From: Oreohelix idahoensis
Taxonomy: Eukaryota > Mollusca > Gastropoda > Stylommatophora > Oreohelicidae
Assembly (NCBI GenBank): GCA_024509875.1
Contig: JAMPIV010009902.1
Location: forward strand, 427,501-491,500
DNA length: 64,000 nt
Reading direction: 5' to 3'
Positions within the stretch are counted from its first letter, which is position 1; each line of letters starts with the position of its first letter. This document shows, piece by piece, positions 37,880 to 50,043 of this stretch. Position numbers and translations under genes: made by a program. The notes beneath the pieces were generated by a model, which saw only the letters and a list, made by a program, of their open reading frames with translations, was not told the DNA's origin and did no database searches.

Positions 37880-39560
37880 GTGCAGCTCATTAACGGATGT
37901 ACACCCCATGGTACGAACAATCTCGTTGGAATTTGATATGAAAATTAAACACAAACGAGACCTGTTCAGAACCAGAGTTTTCCCCCATTACACTTTAGAC
38001 TTACATAAGCTGATGGCACCTTCGCGGAGAAATAAGACTAGCTGCCCCGTCACGGCCGACCCGAAGGAATTACAGTGAGTATTACTTCCTCAAAATTACC
38101 AGTTCCAGTGTAGTGCTGGTTGCCCAGAAGCACTCCAATAAGGAACGTTCTGCTGTGTACTAGATCTCACCGGCTGCAAACAAACGCCTGGTTACCGACT
38201 ATTCACAAACCCACGAACCTCTCCACAAACTGTTTATGAGGCTTGTTCACACACCAAGCTCAGAATAAGCAATGTATTTTCTCCACAGATTGACATTAAG
38301 CCCTAAAGGTTAGTATCAAATACCTGTCAAGGGTGGAACTCAACCTTTGTTAGCTCTTCAGCACTAGTGCCCAAAGGACCATTTACACTCTCTTAATTGG
38401 TGATGCCCACATTCGGTCTTGCATAACGCACAGGAGTGTTAAACCAGGATGATGAGGATCAGCTTCTAGATAACTGTGCAAAGTCACCATATATCCCATT
38501 AAAGTCTTTTGGATGACATTTTAATTGAATCGGGAAACTAATAACAAGAAACATTTTGCTACGGGTTGTATTTGGCTCCCTTCAGGCGAGACTTACAGGA
38601 CTCCATGCGCTCTCACAGACAGACTAGCAAATGTCTCATCGGGTTTCCCTTGTCTATAGTTAGGACTTCCTGGGGCATACTATTTCCTCTCGGGCATGTT
38701 GTCCTGGCCCCCATGTTCAGAGCCTCATCTCGTGGAGAAAATAGTGGCAGCCTAACATAGGAACACAGATCGAAGAAAGACGCTCTACGTTCCTTCATAT
38801 CACTAGGTGCCCATCCTACTCATCAGACTCAGTAAACATCAGGAAAAACCGCCTCTCTAACGGAACTGACGGCATACCTCTGAATGCGGGACTAACAACA
38901 GAAAGGTTGTCCTGATCAAGTTCATCTTGGGGATCAAATAAAACGTGCGAACCACGCTCTACAGCACTTTGAAAGGACCCTCCCAACGTTGGTATGCAAA
39001 TTCCCACCCCATTTTGAGCCGTTGTACTGACTAACTCGAACAATTTACGTCTCCTTACGGGTCAGGACGCGTCACAGGTCAGGGACATCGGTTAACAATG
39101 ACTCTCACAGCCCGATGGGACAGCTAACCCAGAACCCACTGCTACTTTCAAGTTGCTATGCACAGTCGGAAATTAAAATAAAGCTGAACCGGAAATTACA
39201 GCATAGTCGAAAGAAAATTGCCTCAGCTTTGATTGGACACGGTATCAGACGAACATCCATCGAGTTCTCCCCTACCCCCCCGTACATCTTTCACGGTTTT
39301 TTACTTGGGGCGGGTGCACCTAAAATCAGGACATCAACGCATCCCGTTCCAGGCAAATCCTCTCTTTGGTGCACATATCGGACATTTCCCAACGCACCAA
39401 GGATCTAGAGGTTGGGCCTTCACTTTTAAGGTTCTATTCTTTCATTTAGTGGGAATTACATTCGGGGTAGCACGATGCTCCGGGGGGATTTTCCGAGTCA
39501 GCAACTGGGATTCACGGCCCAGGAAGAAGAGGATACGACGTTGATAGATACCCTATCACA
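37880..39560 (+). pseudogene. Degraded reverse transcriptase and RNase H region
   Basis: Follows 59400-60740 step by step: GAATTTGATATGAAAATTAA, CAGTTCCAGTGTAGTGCTG, GGCTTCTGGGCAACC-type diverged linkers, the palm codons at about 38508-38517 (GGATGACATTTTAATTG), CTAGCAAATGTCTCATCGG, CTTCCTGGGGCATAC, and a CCCAGGAAGAAGAGGATA end. There is no open frame. Confidence 0.78.
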
Positions 39561-39889
39561 TATTCAGCTACGACTTATCGCAGGCAGCTTCAATTGTAAG
39601 AAATTAAACATGAAAAATATGTTTTCATGTACTACTTAGAGGGGTACGTTTGTCCACAGACCGAACTCACGCCTCGGACCACCTGAATCGTGGATTCTAT
39701 AGTACGCACCCTTTGTAGACGACCCCTCTAGTTAGCATCACAGTGGAACCCCGATTTAGTTTGGTTTATTTAATCTAACGCTCGCCTCTCTTTTATTCCT
39801 TCACCATGGACCTCATTGACCACTATGTAACCCCGTATCCCCCACGAAGTGCTCCATAACAAGTTGACTGATAATATGTTGGAAGTTTA

Positions 39890-42325
39890 TTTCTTACGGG
39901 CCTACTACTCCGTCCCCGGGTTATTCGCATTGATTTAAGGAAAGATTAAATCACGCCCACGGACATCGCCCGAGCAATGATATGAAGTTATTTTCATTAA
40001 CTTTGGCAGTGGGGGCGTTGCCTACTTCAAACAGAGAGAGCGGAACAGGGTCAAACAGACACGGAAGTGGTTTCAGGAACGTTGAGCGGGAGAGATCAAA
40101 GCAGTAGTGGTCCCGGAAACGAGACGCAAAGTTTCTTGCCGGCATTTTCCGCACCTCCATGTTAAGCGCTAAACCGACCGCAGACGGAGCGAACGGGGGA
40201 AGATGTCGGATGCAATGAACGGGGAAACGGGAAACCAGGGGACGGCATCTCTCTTTAGTCTGTCGGTCAGATCCCCGAAAGTCTCCTGAGATAAAAAAAA
40301 GTGTCAACTTTCTCGTGTCCCCCTCATCTTTAATTCCATTTTAAATATATACAGACCACTAGAAAGCCATGCTATCATTCAGGGCCAGAGATTTTTAAGA
40401 TTCACTAGCTATTAGTAGAAAGTTGCTAGATTCCCATCTGAAATTGGTGGCTACAAATTGGAGTGTTTCTTTTTCTGTGCACGGTATAATATATTTGTTA
40501 AAGTGATCAGTGGTCTAGTGATGCTTTCATTTTATTTCACTGGATTTGGGTTTATTTAATCTATTTAATTATTAAACTCATCCCAATAGTTCCAGTGGTA
40601 AATTTAATGATATATCTATTATAACATTTCCAAAAATAATAGATGTTTAAATGTTAAAGTAACTTTTAAAGTCGCGAAGGAATTTATAATTAATAAATTT
40701 AGTTAAGTCCTATATATATATCTAGATGTGTATTTTAACCATTAGACTCGTGACGGGTTTTCTTAAATACATAATTAAATACGCGAGTGTATATGTAATA
40801 TAGCCTTAACGGTAAATTTATCGCGCGTTATAATATTATTTGATTTTTGAAGTATGATTATGATTGTCATGGGTTTTCTATCTTTTTCTCCAGAATGATC
40901 ACCTTTGCGATCCCAGTATTATTAATAAATCATACAGAGAGTTTCCATACTCGGTTCTTAAACTTCCAGACAGTTTGATGAGACATTTTTTTAAAGTTTA
41001 ATCTTGTGGCGGTCCGGTGCGGCCTAGCTGTCATAATTACATGAAAGAAAGCCTACCCAAGAACATTTAAAATATTATCATCAAATTTAAATTTCAATCT
41101 GTGAGATAAACTGGAAGATGAACAGTGCCAGTAGCAATAATTTATGTACGGCTCTAAATGTGAGAGAATACCGATTTACCTGACTGTGACCGAGCCTAGT
41201 TTTTCCTCACTGGATTAAAAACTTTACCGGTCAGTGGCTATCATCATGCATTGAAGGATTATACCATCACCTCATTTTTCACCCCTATGTCGATCTGCGT
41301 CAGTGCCATCCCATAGACTCGTTTCTTTATAATAAAACACAAGAACTCTTAGAACTTCAAGTCCGGCGATAAGCGGGAATATCTGCTCTCAGTGAAACCT
41401 CGCATTATCTGGGGCGGGACATAGAAGGACTAGACAGTTTTCACATGTAAAGAGTTTAATTACTGTGTATATCATGCTATGGATTGTCTGATGCTGAAAT
41501 CGGTAAGTGTGTGGTGTATATGAGTGTGGATCCTCACAGAGTGTATGAATGACAGGAGATTTATTTTTTCAGAAACCATTTGTCAACTGCCTACCGGGTA
41601 ATACGTTTTTCTGTATACCCGGCATTTTTCCTTTAAGTGGGATAATTTGTTAACTCTGTTTCATCCCCCCCCCTTTTTTTTTCTTTGCTTAGTAAAGGGA
41701 AGACACAATTGGGATAACAGTATTTTTGTCTACCACCATAACTAATATTGTAACACCTCTTTCAGAGTAATTAACTTCATTGTTAGGTTACATTACCTAT
41801 GTTCCTGATAACTATCTATCTTGGGACTGGGTTTACCTTTGTCTAATAAGCGGGAAGGGCTTAGTCGATATCAATCTTCTTTACCCCATCCTCACCTTGT
41901 TAATTGTATTTTCCGTACTTATGATAATTTTTATGTAACCTGTTAGATGTTGTGATTGAGTTTAATGCTAATAAACGGCATAAACATATATAGTACTGTG
42001 TTGGACTACCAAGGCCCAAATCCCTCATATTTGTTTAAGATAGTTGTATCCACGTCGTCTGTGTGTCTGAAGCACCAAACCGGTGTGAGCGCAGATGGGT
42101 GTCTGGAAAACTGGCAAATAATTGTTTGACCAGGAGAGTGGAAGAGAAGATTGAGAGAAACGATTTTTCGTAAATAAGTCTGTCTTTACTCTCCCCCAGC
42201 ACTCTGTGGAGCATCATATTTAATCTCTACATTTCTATCACTGAGCTTTTTCACCATCATTCTACACTCTAAATCGGACTACTATTTCTAAGACTCTTTC
42301 TCTCAAAATAAATTTACGACAAAGG
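39890..42325 (+). repeat. Degraded LTR of a Gmr1-like element, downstream copy
   Basis: Partner of 29950-33290. It also resembles the younger LTR (GAGTGTTTCTTTTTCTGTGC and TTTCATTTTATTTCACTGGA near 40460-40545). It ends at about 42325 against a LINE B fragment whose frame is clean. Confidence 0.8.
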
Positions 42326-42852
42326 CGAGAACAGCCTTTGCTAGTCTCAACAACATTTGGAAGTCATCCCAGTACAGCACAAACACCAAATTAAGACTGT
42401 ATGAGAGCTGTGCACTTTCTATGCTTCTCTGTGGTGTGGAATGCTGGAGAGTAACAGAGAAGAAAATGTCGAAACTGTCCTCCTTCCACACAATCTGCCT
42501 AAGGAAAATTCTCCGAATCTTTTTGCCGAATACCATCACCAACCAAGAATTGCTTATTCGGAGTAACAAGAAGGACATGCACACGATCATAGCTGGCAGA
42601 CGCTGGAGTTGGGTTGACCACGTCCTCAGAAGGGACCCTGATACCATTACAAGAACAGCTATGCTATGGACCCCTGAAGGAAAGCGAAAGAGAGGCCGAC
42701 CAAAACAACCTGGAGAACTGTGAAAGCCGAGATGCAAAGAATGAACCAGAGTTGGGGCACTGTACGAAGGATGGCCGCCGACCGAACAAAGTGGAATCAA
42801 TTTGTTGCTGCCCTACAAGACGCCACCAGGCTTGATGGCCACTGACTGCTCT
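42317..42852 (+). pseudogene. LINE B fragment (RT C-terminus and 3' UTR)
   Basis: Encodes KARTAFASLNNIWKSS-like residues, then LLCGVECWRVTEKKMSKLSS, NTITNQELLIRS, IIAGRRWSWVDHVLRRDPD and EGKRKRGRPKQP, very close to LINE B. The frame shifts after the GRP motif as in LINE B itself. It stops in the 3' UTR (GATGGCCACTGACTGCT), before the GAA tail. Confidence 0.85.
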
Positions 42853-42897
42853 TGTCTTGTTCCAGTATTTTCCAATTTTTTCTGATCTTAAACGTTG

Positions 42898-42972
42898 GCT
42901 AATCGTCTGTTTTGCTAGTTATCCAAAGTTTACGTTTTCTCAGTGTTAATGCCCAATCCATATTCATGACTT
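42898..42972 (-). pseudogene. LINE E scrap
   Basis: Plus-strand CGTCTGTTTTGCTAGTTAT and CCCAATCCATATTCATGACTT match 22950-23020 of LINE E. It joins directly to the next LINE B scrap. Confidence 0.75.
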
Positions 42973-43092
42973 CCTAAGGAAAATTCTTCGAACTTTCTGG
43001 CAGAAGACCATCACCAACCAAGAACTGCTAACTCGGAGCCACCAAGAAGACATGTACACTATCATAGCGATAGACGGTGGAATTGGGTTGGT
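42973..43092 (+). pseudogene. LINE B scrap
   Basis: LRKILRTFWQKTITNQELLT then QEDMYTIIA, equivalent to 42500-42600. Forms a LINE B - LINE E - LINE B mosaic with its neighbours. Confidence 0.78.
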
Positions 43093-43879
43093 GTGATGAG
43101 TTTATTTGAATAATTCGGTCAACCGGCCTGTCAGTTCTCGTGCTTTGCCTACATCTGATTTTGTCTACGCCCTATTTTACTTCTCTTGACACGTTAGCGC
43201 ATTCTCCCGAATTTTCTACGCGCAACTCCTCATCCCGACAGCCGTTGGAGAACGCCCCTCACATGTGTTCTCTGTTTCTTCTACATTAGCCAACAAAATA
43301 TTCCATGTTGTCGGTCGGCTAATGTCTCTGCCTGCTATTTGAAATTGACGGGGGAAGTAGGACCACTGATCGCGTAATGCTTTTTTTTTGTCCGCTGGCT
43401 TGCTCGGAGAACCCTTTGAGGCCCGTCCACGCCTGAAAATCTGCCCGTCAATCGAGAGACGATAATTATTTTTTTCATGTAGCATCGAGGGAAATCGTAG
43501 TTCCCAGAGTCTTTCTCACGGGCTAATTTCGCCGTTATACGTGTCTACCTGCACAATATATGAGACACAATAGAAGCGTCGCTGGGGCAAATTTTTGGTA
43601 TATAAGGGAGTTCTCAAATCCATCCTTTACTTGCAGCAACGAAAACCAGAAACGCGAAGGGAATTACTATATTCTAGTTATAAAGTCGCACATTCCTCGG
43701 ACACTTTCTCTGAGAGATAATTCTAACGGATACGTTTTTTCTGTTTTAGGGTAAGTGTCACTTGGTTAATTAGAAGTTTTCACTTGGGTTATCATATAAC
43801 TGCTTTTTGAAATTGATTTAGAGTGATTATATCCATAAAATTATAAGTGAAGTGTTTCTTTTGCTACACAATTTAATCA
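43093..43879. other. Unassigned stretch
   Basis: An 89-codon minus frame (43216-43485) and a 64-codon plus frame (43560-43754) have no recognisable domain. Confidence 0.35.
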
Positions 43880-44062
43880 CAGGGTATAAACACTCTCTCA
43901 GAAAGGAAAACATCATAAAGAGACCAGGGGATAATATGACATCATTAGGACCACTGGTTCTGAGATAAAATGTCCATATGTTAGGCTATATTCCCTGTAC
44001 TGGGAATCGAACCCGGTACCTTTAGAAATCGCGGACACCATACCCTTAGCAACTCCAACCCC
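43880..44062 (-). repeat. SINE-3-type copy with intact box B
   Basis: The minus strand reads TTGGAGTTGCTAAGGG (box-A-like), then GGGTTCGATTCCC (box B), then a body ending in CCTGGTCTCTTTATG. Related to the fragment at 23880-23965. Confidence 0.82.
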
Positions 44063-44251
44063 AAGTTTCAGAGTATTTGAGATAAGTATAGCGTATATGT
44101 AACTTTTTATTTTTGCCTCCTGGAACTTCACCGGCAGAGCGGTGGAAACTTAAATTTAAATACTTTACCTAATCCTAATTTCACTTCAAAGAAAAGATGG
44201 CTTTCTATCTTATACAGTTTACGATTAAAGTGAATTATAGTAAACTAGCTT

Positions 44252-44440
44252 GCGGGTTGTCATTGGGTTTGTACCCTCACACCTGGCAACACCGCACATT
44301 TAAGTGCCGGTGGAAGAATGCTCTTGCGTGTTGTCACTTGGTTTGTACCTTTACACCTAGTAACATCGCACATTTAAGTGCCGTTTGGAGAATGCTCTTG
44401 CGAGTTCTCATTGGGTTTGTACCTTCACACCTGTCACAAG
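44252..44440 (+). repeat. 74-bp satellite, about 2.5 units
   Basis: Units start CTTGCGGGTT, contain TTGTACC.TCACACCTG and GCACATTTAAGTGCCG, and end GAATGCT. More units of the same satellite occur at 46340-46460. Confidence 0.88.
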
Positions 44441-44954
44441 ATGGATTTTTGGGGCGACCTCTTTCCGATTTCTCTTTCACTACGGCAGTAATCAATTACA
44501 TTTTGTACTGATGTTATTTGCGTGATTTTCCATGATCGCACCCTTTTCTTTCTGTTTGCTATATAGCGGAGAGTTTGTTTGTTTACACATTTGACACTCC
44601 TTGCTGATGATAAACACATCAAATATACTAGGAGCGGTTGAGGTAACATGAACGTCAGGCAAGTTGGTAATTCTTGTGTGCCAAAGCTTGGCCGCTACAG
44701 ATTAGCCCTACAATCGTCAGCGTGTTTGCTTGAATCGCTGATAAAGGCCAGAGCGCGGGACAGATAACGAGATTACCCGTCTGCGAATAGATTACTTTCT
44801 GATAAAGTAATAAAATTGTTACATCTGAAACACATTGTCGTATGAGGTTACAGATGTATTGGTGAGTTCGCCTGCCAGGGATCGGATATTTTCATACCAT
44901 ATACGGAGTACTTGACCTCTACATTATGTTCAAAATTTGTCCACGTCAGGAAAA
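44441..44954. other. Unassigned stretch
   Basis: Nothing recognised. Confidence 0.4.
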
Positions 44955-46054
44955 TTTTGAATATATTTATATATGTATATACATATATTACCATGTGAAA
45001 ATAGCTAGTGGATGTCTAAGTCATTTGAGGCTGGCAACCTCAGCGCATAGAATGACGATTTCATGAACCACCGCTGGAAAGGGCTGGTGATTACTTTATT
45101 GCTTGTTTGTTAAAGAAAACGAAACGCATAAAGAGTCCCATGTTCCACATGGAGCAGGGAGGGACAGATGAAAGAAATGATGTACATTCTAATTATAATA
45201 CTTACAGTTTCAAACCAGTGTAAATGTCAATGTTAACATATTCTCTTAAAAATTAATGGAAATTTCAAACCTTTCAAATCAGTATAAACATAAATGAAAA
45301 CATATTCAATTTATATTGTAAACAGTTTTCAATCAGTGGAAACGTAAACGTAAACACATTCTATCTGTACTATTAACCTTTTCATTTAAATGTAAAGTAA
45401 CTATAAAAGCTATTCAATTTAAATGTAAAGAAAGTTTTATCCCGAGGGATTAAATTTAATTCTCATCGAGGGTAAATTCTGAGTTAAATGGGATGGTGGA
45501 ATATGAAAGGGGACACATACGTATGTGTCGAGAAACGCAATACTCAGGAGAGCGTTTCGTTTCTATTCTTTTACCATAGTTATTGGTGGTACCAGCAGAA
45601 AGTATTATCTCTGGAACAAAAAGGGACAAGTGGCCTACGCTTTTAAGACGAGAGACCAACTTTCATAGACTCTCCCTGACATTTCTGGGAAACGAACTAC
45701 ATCCGACAACCTTGAACAGCGACGAGCGTGAGCAGTGTAAAAAGAACCAACCCATCAGAAGGAGCAGAACCGTCATTGGCAGCTAAGTTCAATGTATATG
45801 CTGCCACTTGAACTTCTTGTAAAAATTTACATCCCATCACGACCGTGGTGATAACTTTTTCTTGATCCATAACTATTCAAATTATTTTCAAACTGTTAAA
45901 ACTTAGTGATTATTAAATATTGTTATTTGTAATTTTACAAATTTAACTTCGATTTAATCCTTTTAAATGTATTGCATGTTTGTCTCAGTCAATTTACTAC
46001 ACACACTCTAAACAGAGCTATACCAGAATAAGAAGAATTCCACTGAGTAAATCA
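44955..46054 (-). repeat. 1.1-kb dispersed repeat, copy 2
   Basis: Reverse complement of 15730-16805 over almost its whole length, with small indels. Its 3' module (44990-45170) also occurs alone at 25310-25480. No open frame. Confidence 0.8.
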
Positions 46055-46184
46055 GAGGTGGGGGCTTAATGAGCAAAAATTAATCATTGCTTAATTCTTC
46101 ACAAAAGTAGTCGGCAGAATCTAGAATTAACGTGCTCAGCAAAAGTAGCATTGTTTTCGTTTATCTGAATATCTTGTACATCCC

Positions 46185-46345
46185 CCTTGTGATAGAAGTG
46201 TCATTACCATTCTATCTACATCTCAGCCAAGAGTGATCTTGTGCGAAGGTAGACACCTTTGAAGACCCATATTAGATACTCTTAAGTTTTGGCCACTATT
46301 GGACCACTACTCCAAAACAGGGGAGGCAATACCGTCACAACACCA
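46185..46345 (-). repeat. SINE-3 body, headless copy
   Basis: Matches the reverse complement of 11815-11975 (TGTGCGAAGGTAGACACC, CTCTTAAGTTTTGGCC, GGGGAGGCAAT). The head is missing, and it runs into 74-bp satellite units. Confidence 0.78.
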
Positions 46346-46460
46346 GGTAACACCCCGCATGTAAGTGCCGGTGGGAGAATGCTCTTGTGGGTTTTCACTG
46401 TGTTTGTACCTTCACACCTGGTAACACCGCGCATGTAAGTGCTGGTGGGCGAATGCTAGT
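46340..46460 (+). repeat. 74-bp satellite, about 1.5 units
   Basis: CACCTGGTAACACCGCGCATG and AAGTGC.GGTGGG.GAATGCT match the array at 44252-44440, 2 kb away. Confidence 0.85.
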
Positions 46461-46614
46461 CCGAAATTTACCTAGGTTAAAAAAAATCCCTCCATCACCT
46501 AGAGATCTACCAAATTACCATTTGGGATTAACAGTAGATCACTATTGACCACTTGCTGACCCCTGGTGTGTAGTATCTGGTGCGTGTACTTAATGTTTGT
46601 ATATGCGATGTAAA

Positions 46615-46890
46615 AACTTCCGGTGTTGTCTTGTGTTTCGCACTAATGACCGGTCAGTAAAGCATCTTTTTTGGGGATGCCTAGCTGGCCGGGAGGATAG
46701 TGTGATTCGCTTGTATAGCTAGGCGGTGTTGTCGTACGGAAGGTCCGGGGTTCGAATCCTGGGTAAGCCACTCACGTCTGTTGTTTTCCTGTTGTCTAGT
46801 GTTCTACTTCTTTATTTCTTACGAGTGCCTGAAAACATACCTTTATGTTTGTCTAATATTTATTTACTGTTACTTTTTAAACCGTCTCAT
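46615..46890 (+). repeat. SINE-1 copy with intact box B
   Basis: CCGGTGTTGTCTTGTG start, GGGAGGATAGTGTGATTCGC box-A-like segment, GGGTTCGAATCC box B, common body to TTTATTTACTGTTAC. A hAT-type MITE sits ten bases beyond its 3' end. Confidence 0.86.
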
Positions 46891-46899
46891 GCTCTTGCT

Positions 46900-47082
46900 C
46901 AGTGGTTCTCAACGTAGGCCATATGATCTCCCAGGGGGCCATTCCATATTTATAGGGGACCACAGTAAGATGGTAAAATATCTTTTTTCCAGCTAGCAAG
47001 CGACTAGCAGGAGAGCCACAGAGGTAAATGAGGCTAAGAAAAGGGGTGGGGGTTATGAGCAAAAAAGGGTTGAGAACCCCTG
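46900..47082. mobile_element. hAT-type MITE, 183 bp
   Basis: Terminal inverted repeats CAGTGGTTCTCAACG and GGTTGAGAACCCCTG match the hAT/Charlie-style CAGTGGTTCTCAA consensus. The flanks CTCTTGCT (46892-46899) and CCCTTGCT (47083-47090) form an 8-base duplication with one mismatch, the length expected for hAT. There is no coding capacity, so it must be moved by an autonomous hAT elsewhere. Confidence 0.88.
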
Positions 47083-47090
47083 CCCTTGCT

Positions 47091-47454
47091 GACTTAGCAA
47101 GTTTGAAAAATTATAAAGGAAGCTTCCGTTATTTGAACACTCATTGTTATCTTACTTGTCAGTCTCCAGTAAACAGTATCCTCTAGGGCTCACGTATACA
47201 CGTCAAATAATTCCCAGTTAAAACGTAACATCTCTGGAAATAGTTTCCAAAAATAGGTCCATTTTCAAAAGAAGCTGTAAAAGTGTGTAAACTTAAAACT
47301 GAACTAGAATTATGCCAAAGAGAAAGCCTTTTCGATTATTTCTAGCACTAATGACGTCATCATCAAGTGGCGTACGTTGAACTGTTTCGTTAGGCCTGTG
47401 GCACAGTGCATCCGATTTCAGCAGGCATTTATATCGAGTAGCCTTCCTTAACCT
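47091..47454. other. Unassigned stretch
   Basis: Nothing recognised. LINE D 3' sequence may begin within its last part. Confidence 0.35.
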
Positions 47455-50038
47455 TTGACTGTCTTCAGCCTACATGATGATAGGAAACTCTTTACAGAGC
47501 GATACAACAGGAGGCAATCTGATCATCAGAAGTGGTCCCCCCATCCGACAAGTGTTTCGGCCCAGTATACTCCTTTACACTCTAAGGGGGGCGGGCCCAC
47601 TTGGGTCATGACTCCCAAGCGTCTCAGCCTCCTGTTGTCTTGTATCGAAAATGAACCAATTTCACTTATGGTAGCAACTTTAAAATCCACACCTCCGCCA
47701 GCAGTGGAGGCAACTGTGAAAGCAACAAAGAGAAGACAAATCACTCCGTTCGCCCCGTCGCACTTCACAACCAAGGACACACACTGAGACACCTGCGCGA
47801 AGCCGACGAGGCCAGCCACTGCGCGCTAGCAACTGAAACTCCGTGCCCAACACCTCTTACAACACACGCCGCCTGTTGCCCCTCAGTCACAGCCTTTTCA
47901 CTAGTACACCAAAAAAACTCAACGTATTGTGGACTTAGAAAAATTCCTGGTGTTTTCTGTACCGCAGCGTTTATAGTCACGATTTCCATTGCCCACTGCG
48001 GTTGTTCCACAGCCAGCCTGATGCCTTTTCGGCAGTTTCACTAAGCCTCTTCATTGCCATTGTTCTCGACTGTCCCCTCAGCCCCAACAGTTTCAATAAA
48101 TCATACACTGATGCAGCCACAAGCCCTCTTGCGCCCACCTCAACAGCCATGACCCTTGCAGTGAACCAATCGTGTCTCAGATCCGCGGCCAGATCATTAT
48201 ACTTGGCCGCTTTGAACGAATGTTGCTCGTCCAATCTGGATTCAAATGTCACGGTCAGTTTAATCAGTATAACCTGAAGTGCTGCTGAAGAACGAAGTAC
48301 TATATCCGGCCGTATCAGCGATTTTCTAATACTCTCTGGATATGCCCCTCGTCCAGGTAGGTCTACTGCCATCTCCCAATCGTTTGCACAGTCAAGAAGA
48401 GATGGTAAACTGCTCTCAGGTTTACTCGGTTTGGGGTGTGCTGACTTTCTTGCCCTCAGAAAGTATGTATTTGCTGTGCTCGGCCTGGGTTTGCTATTTG
48501 CCTTCATCCTTGCCAGGTCTATTGTCCCAGCAAGCTCATTTAGCACTTTGTTATGGCGCCAAGTGTATCGCCCTTGCCCTAATGACACCTTACACGCTGA
48601 GAGGACGTGTTCAAGTGTCTGCCTCCCCTGTCACAGGGGGAACTGCTCATCATCCGACTTTCCCCATTTCACAAGGTTTGTAGCTGACGGCAGCAGGTCA
48701 TACATTGATCTAACAACGAAGCTGAGCCTAAGAGGTGCCATGTGCCATATATCATTCCATATCAAGGACCTCTGTAGGGCTCCTTCCCATGTAGTCCATT
48801 GGCCTTGTTGGACCTGCTGCACTGTTTTTTGCAACCTCTTATCATTCTCAGTTCCTCGTATCTCCTGAACTACCATGTCTCTGCGCTCCCTGCTTGATTC
48901 CTTGGACCACCAGCGGATGTCTCCATGACCAAATCCCCGACTTTTCGTTTGTGTGTATCCGATAAACTCCCTCAGTTTGAGTGACTCTTGGGCAGCATCA
49001 ACAGCTTCTTCCACTCTCCACTTCCTTCCCGTTTTCAGTGTGGGCTGAATGGACTTAACCACGCCATCAGCTGACTCGCGTAGCATCATTGCAAGCCTTG
49101 CCTTTCCAACTTTGTACTCTTCAACAACTGACTTGAAGGGAAGCAGAAGTTTTGACTTTTTGCAGTACAGTGCTATATCTGACAGACCTGGTGGAACCCC
49201 TAGCCATTTCCTCATGAACTTGTTGACCTTCTGCTCTATAGCTTCCAATGTACTTGTGCTTATTTCATATATAAGCAGTGGCCACAGCAACTTCGGTATC
49301 AACATGAACTGGAGGCACCACAGTTTGAACTTTCCCAGGAGTCTGCTTTGGTGTATGATCTGTAGTCCTATGTCTGCCATTTCTATTGTCTGTTGCACTG
49401 CCTTCGAGTCTTTTAATGAGGCATCGTACACCCTGCCAAGACTTTTAACAGGTTCCTCAATGAAAGTAGGGATTCTTTGGTTGGAAACCATGAATATGAT
49501 CTCTGCTATCTTCCCTTTCCTGACTGATAGGCTTCTCGACTTCTTGGGTTTGAAGCTCATTCTGCACCAGCTGACTAGTTCATCCAGACGTGCTAACATC
49601 CTCCGGGCCTGATGTTCACCTGATGTCAGAATTGTTGTGTCATCCATGAATGCTTTGAGCGGTGGCACGTGACACATTCCGCCGAGCTTTGGATCTATTG
49701 CCTTCAGCCACATTGAGGATTACCTGCATAGCCATCACGAATAGTATCGGAGAGATGGTACATCCCATCGCAATTTCCAACTTCAAGGCCAATCCACTTC
49801 GTTGTGTACTATGTGGTTAAAAATCTGACAGAAAACCCTGCGAAATACAGCTTCAGCATTACTGCAATCTCTTGTGGAACATGATACATTTCTAGGGCCT
49901 GCCACAACATCTGGTGTGGAACGGATCCATAAGCATTCGCTAGATCCAACCAGATTACATAGAGATTTGTTCTGTCAGACTTTGCCTTTTGAATTGCTTC
50001 CCAGATCATTGTGACATGCTCTAGACATCCTGGTGTAC
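47455..50038 (-). pseudogene. LINE D: RLE-type LINE, RT palm to endonuclease and 3' UTR
   Basis: Minus strand. From 50009: RT segment YVIWLDLANAYGSVPHQML; a frameshifted stretch with AMGCTISPILFVMAM; then 49713-48631 with the catalytic FMDD, WCRMSFKPKKSRSL, KFKLWCLQFMLIPKLLWPLL and KWLGVPPGLSD. A frameshift at about 48630 falls in a CPLC...LEHVLSAC knuckle. 48588-47977 carries a PD-(D/E)XK-like restriction-type endonuclease (IRPDIVLRS, LTV, KYNDL). The arrangement RT-knuckle-RLE marks R2/NeSL-like LINEs, which often prefer specific targets. 47976-47455 is taken as 3' UTR. Confidence 0.83.
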
Positions 50039-50043
50039 CTGGG
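50039..50043. repeat. Target-site duplication of the solo LTR, copy 1
   Basis: CTGGG, repeated at 51628-51632. Removing the insert and one copy restores the LINE D frame (GGIP joined to GTPGCLEHV). Confidence 0.88.

Noticed and set aside
43216..43485. Possible 89-residue host protein on the minus strand
   Set aside because: No recognisable domain, no conservation evidence and length compatible with chance.
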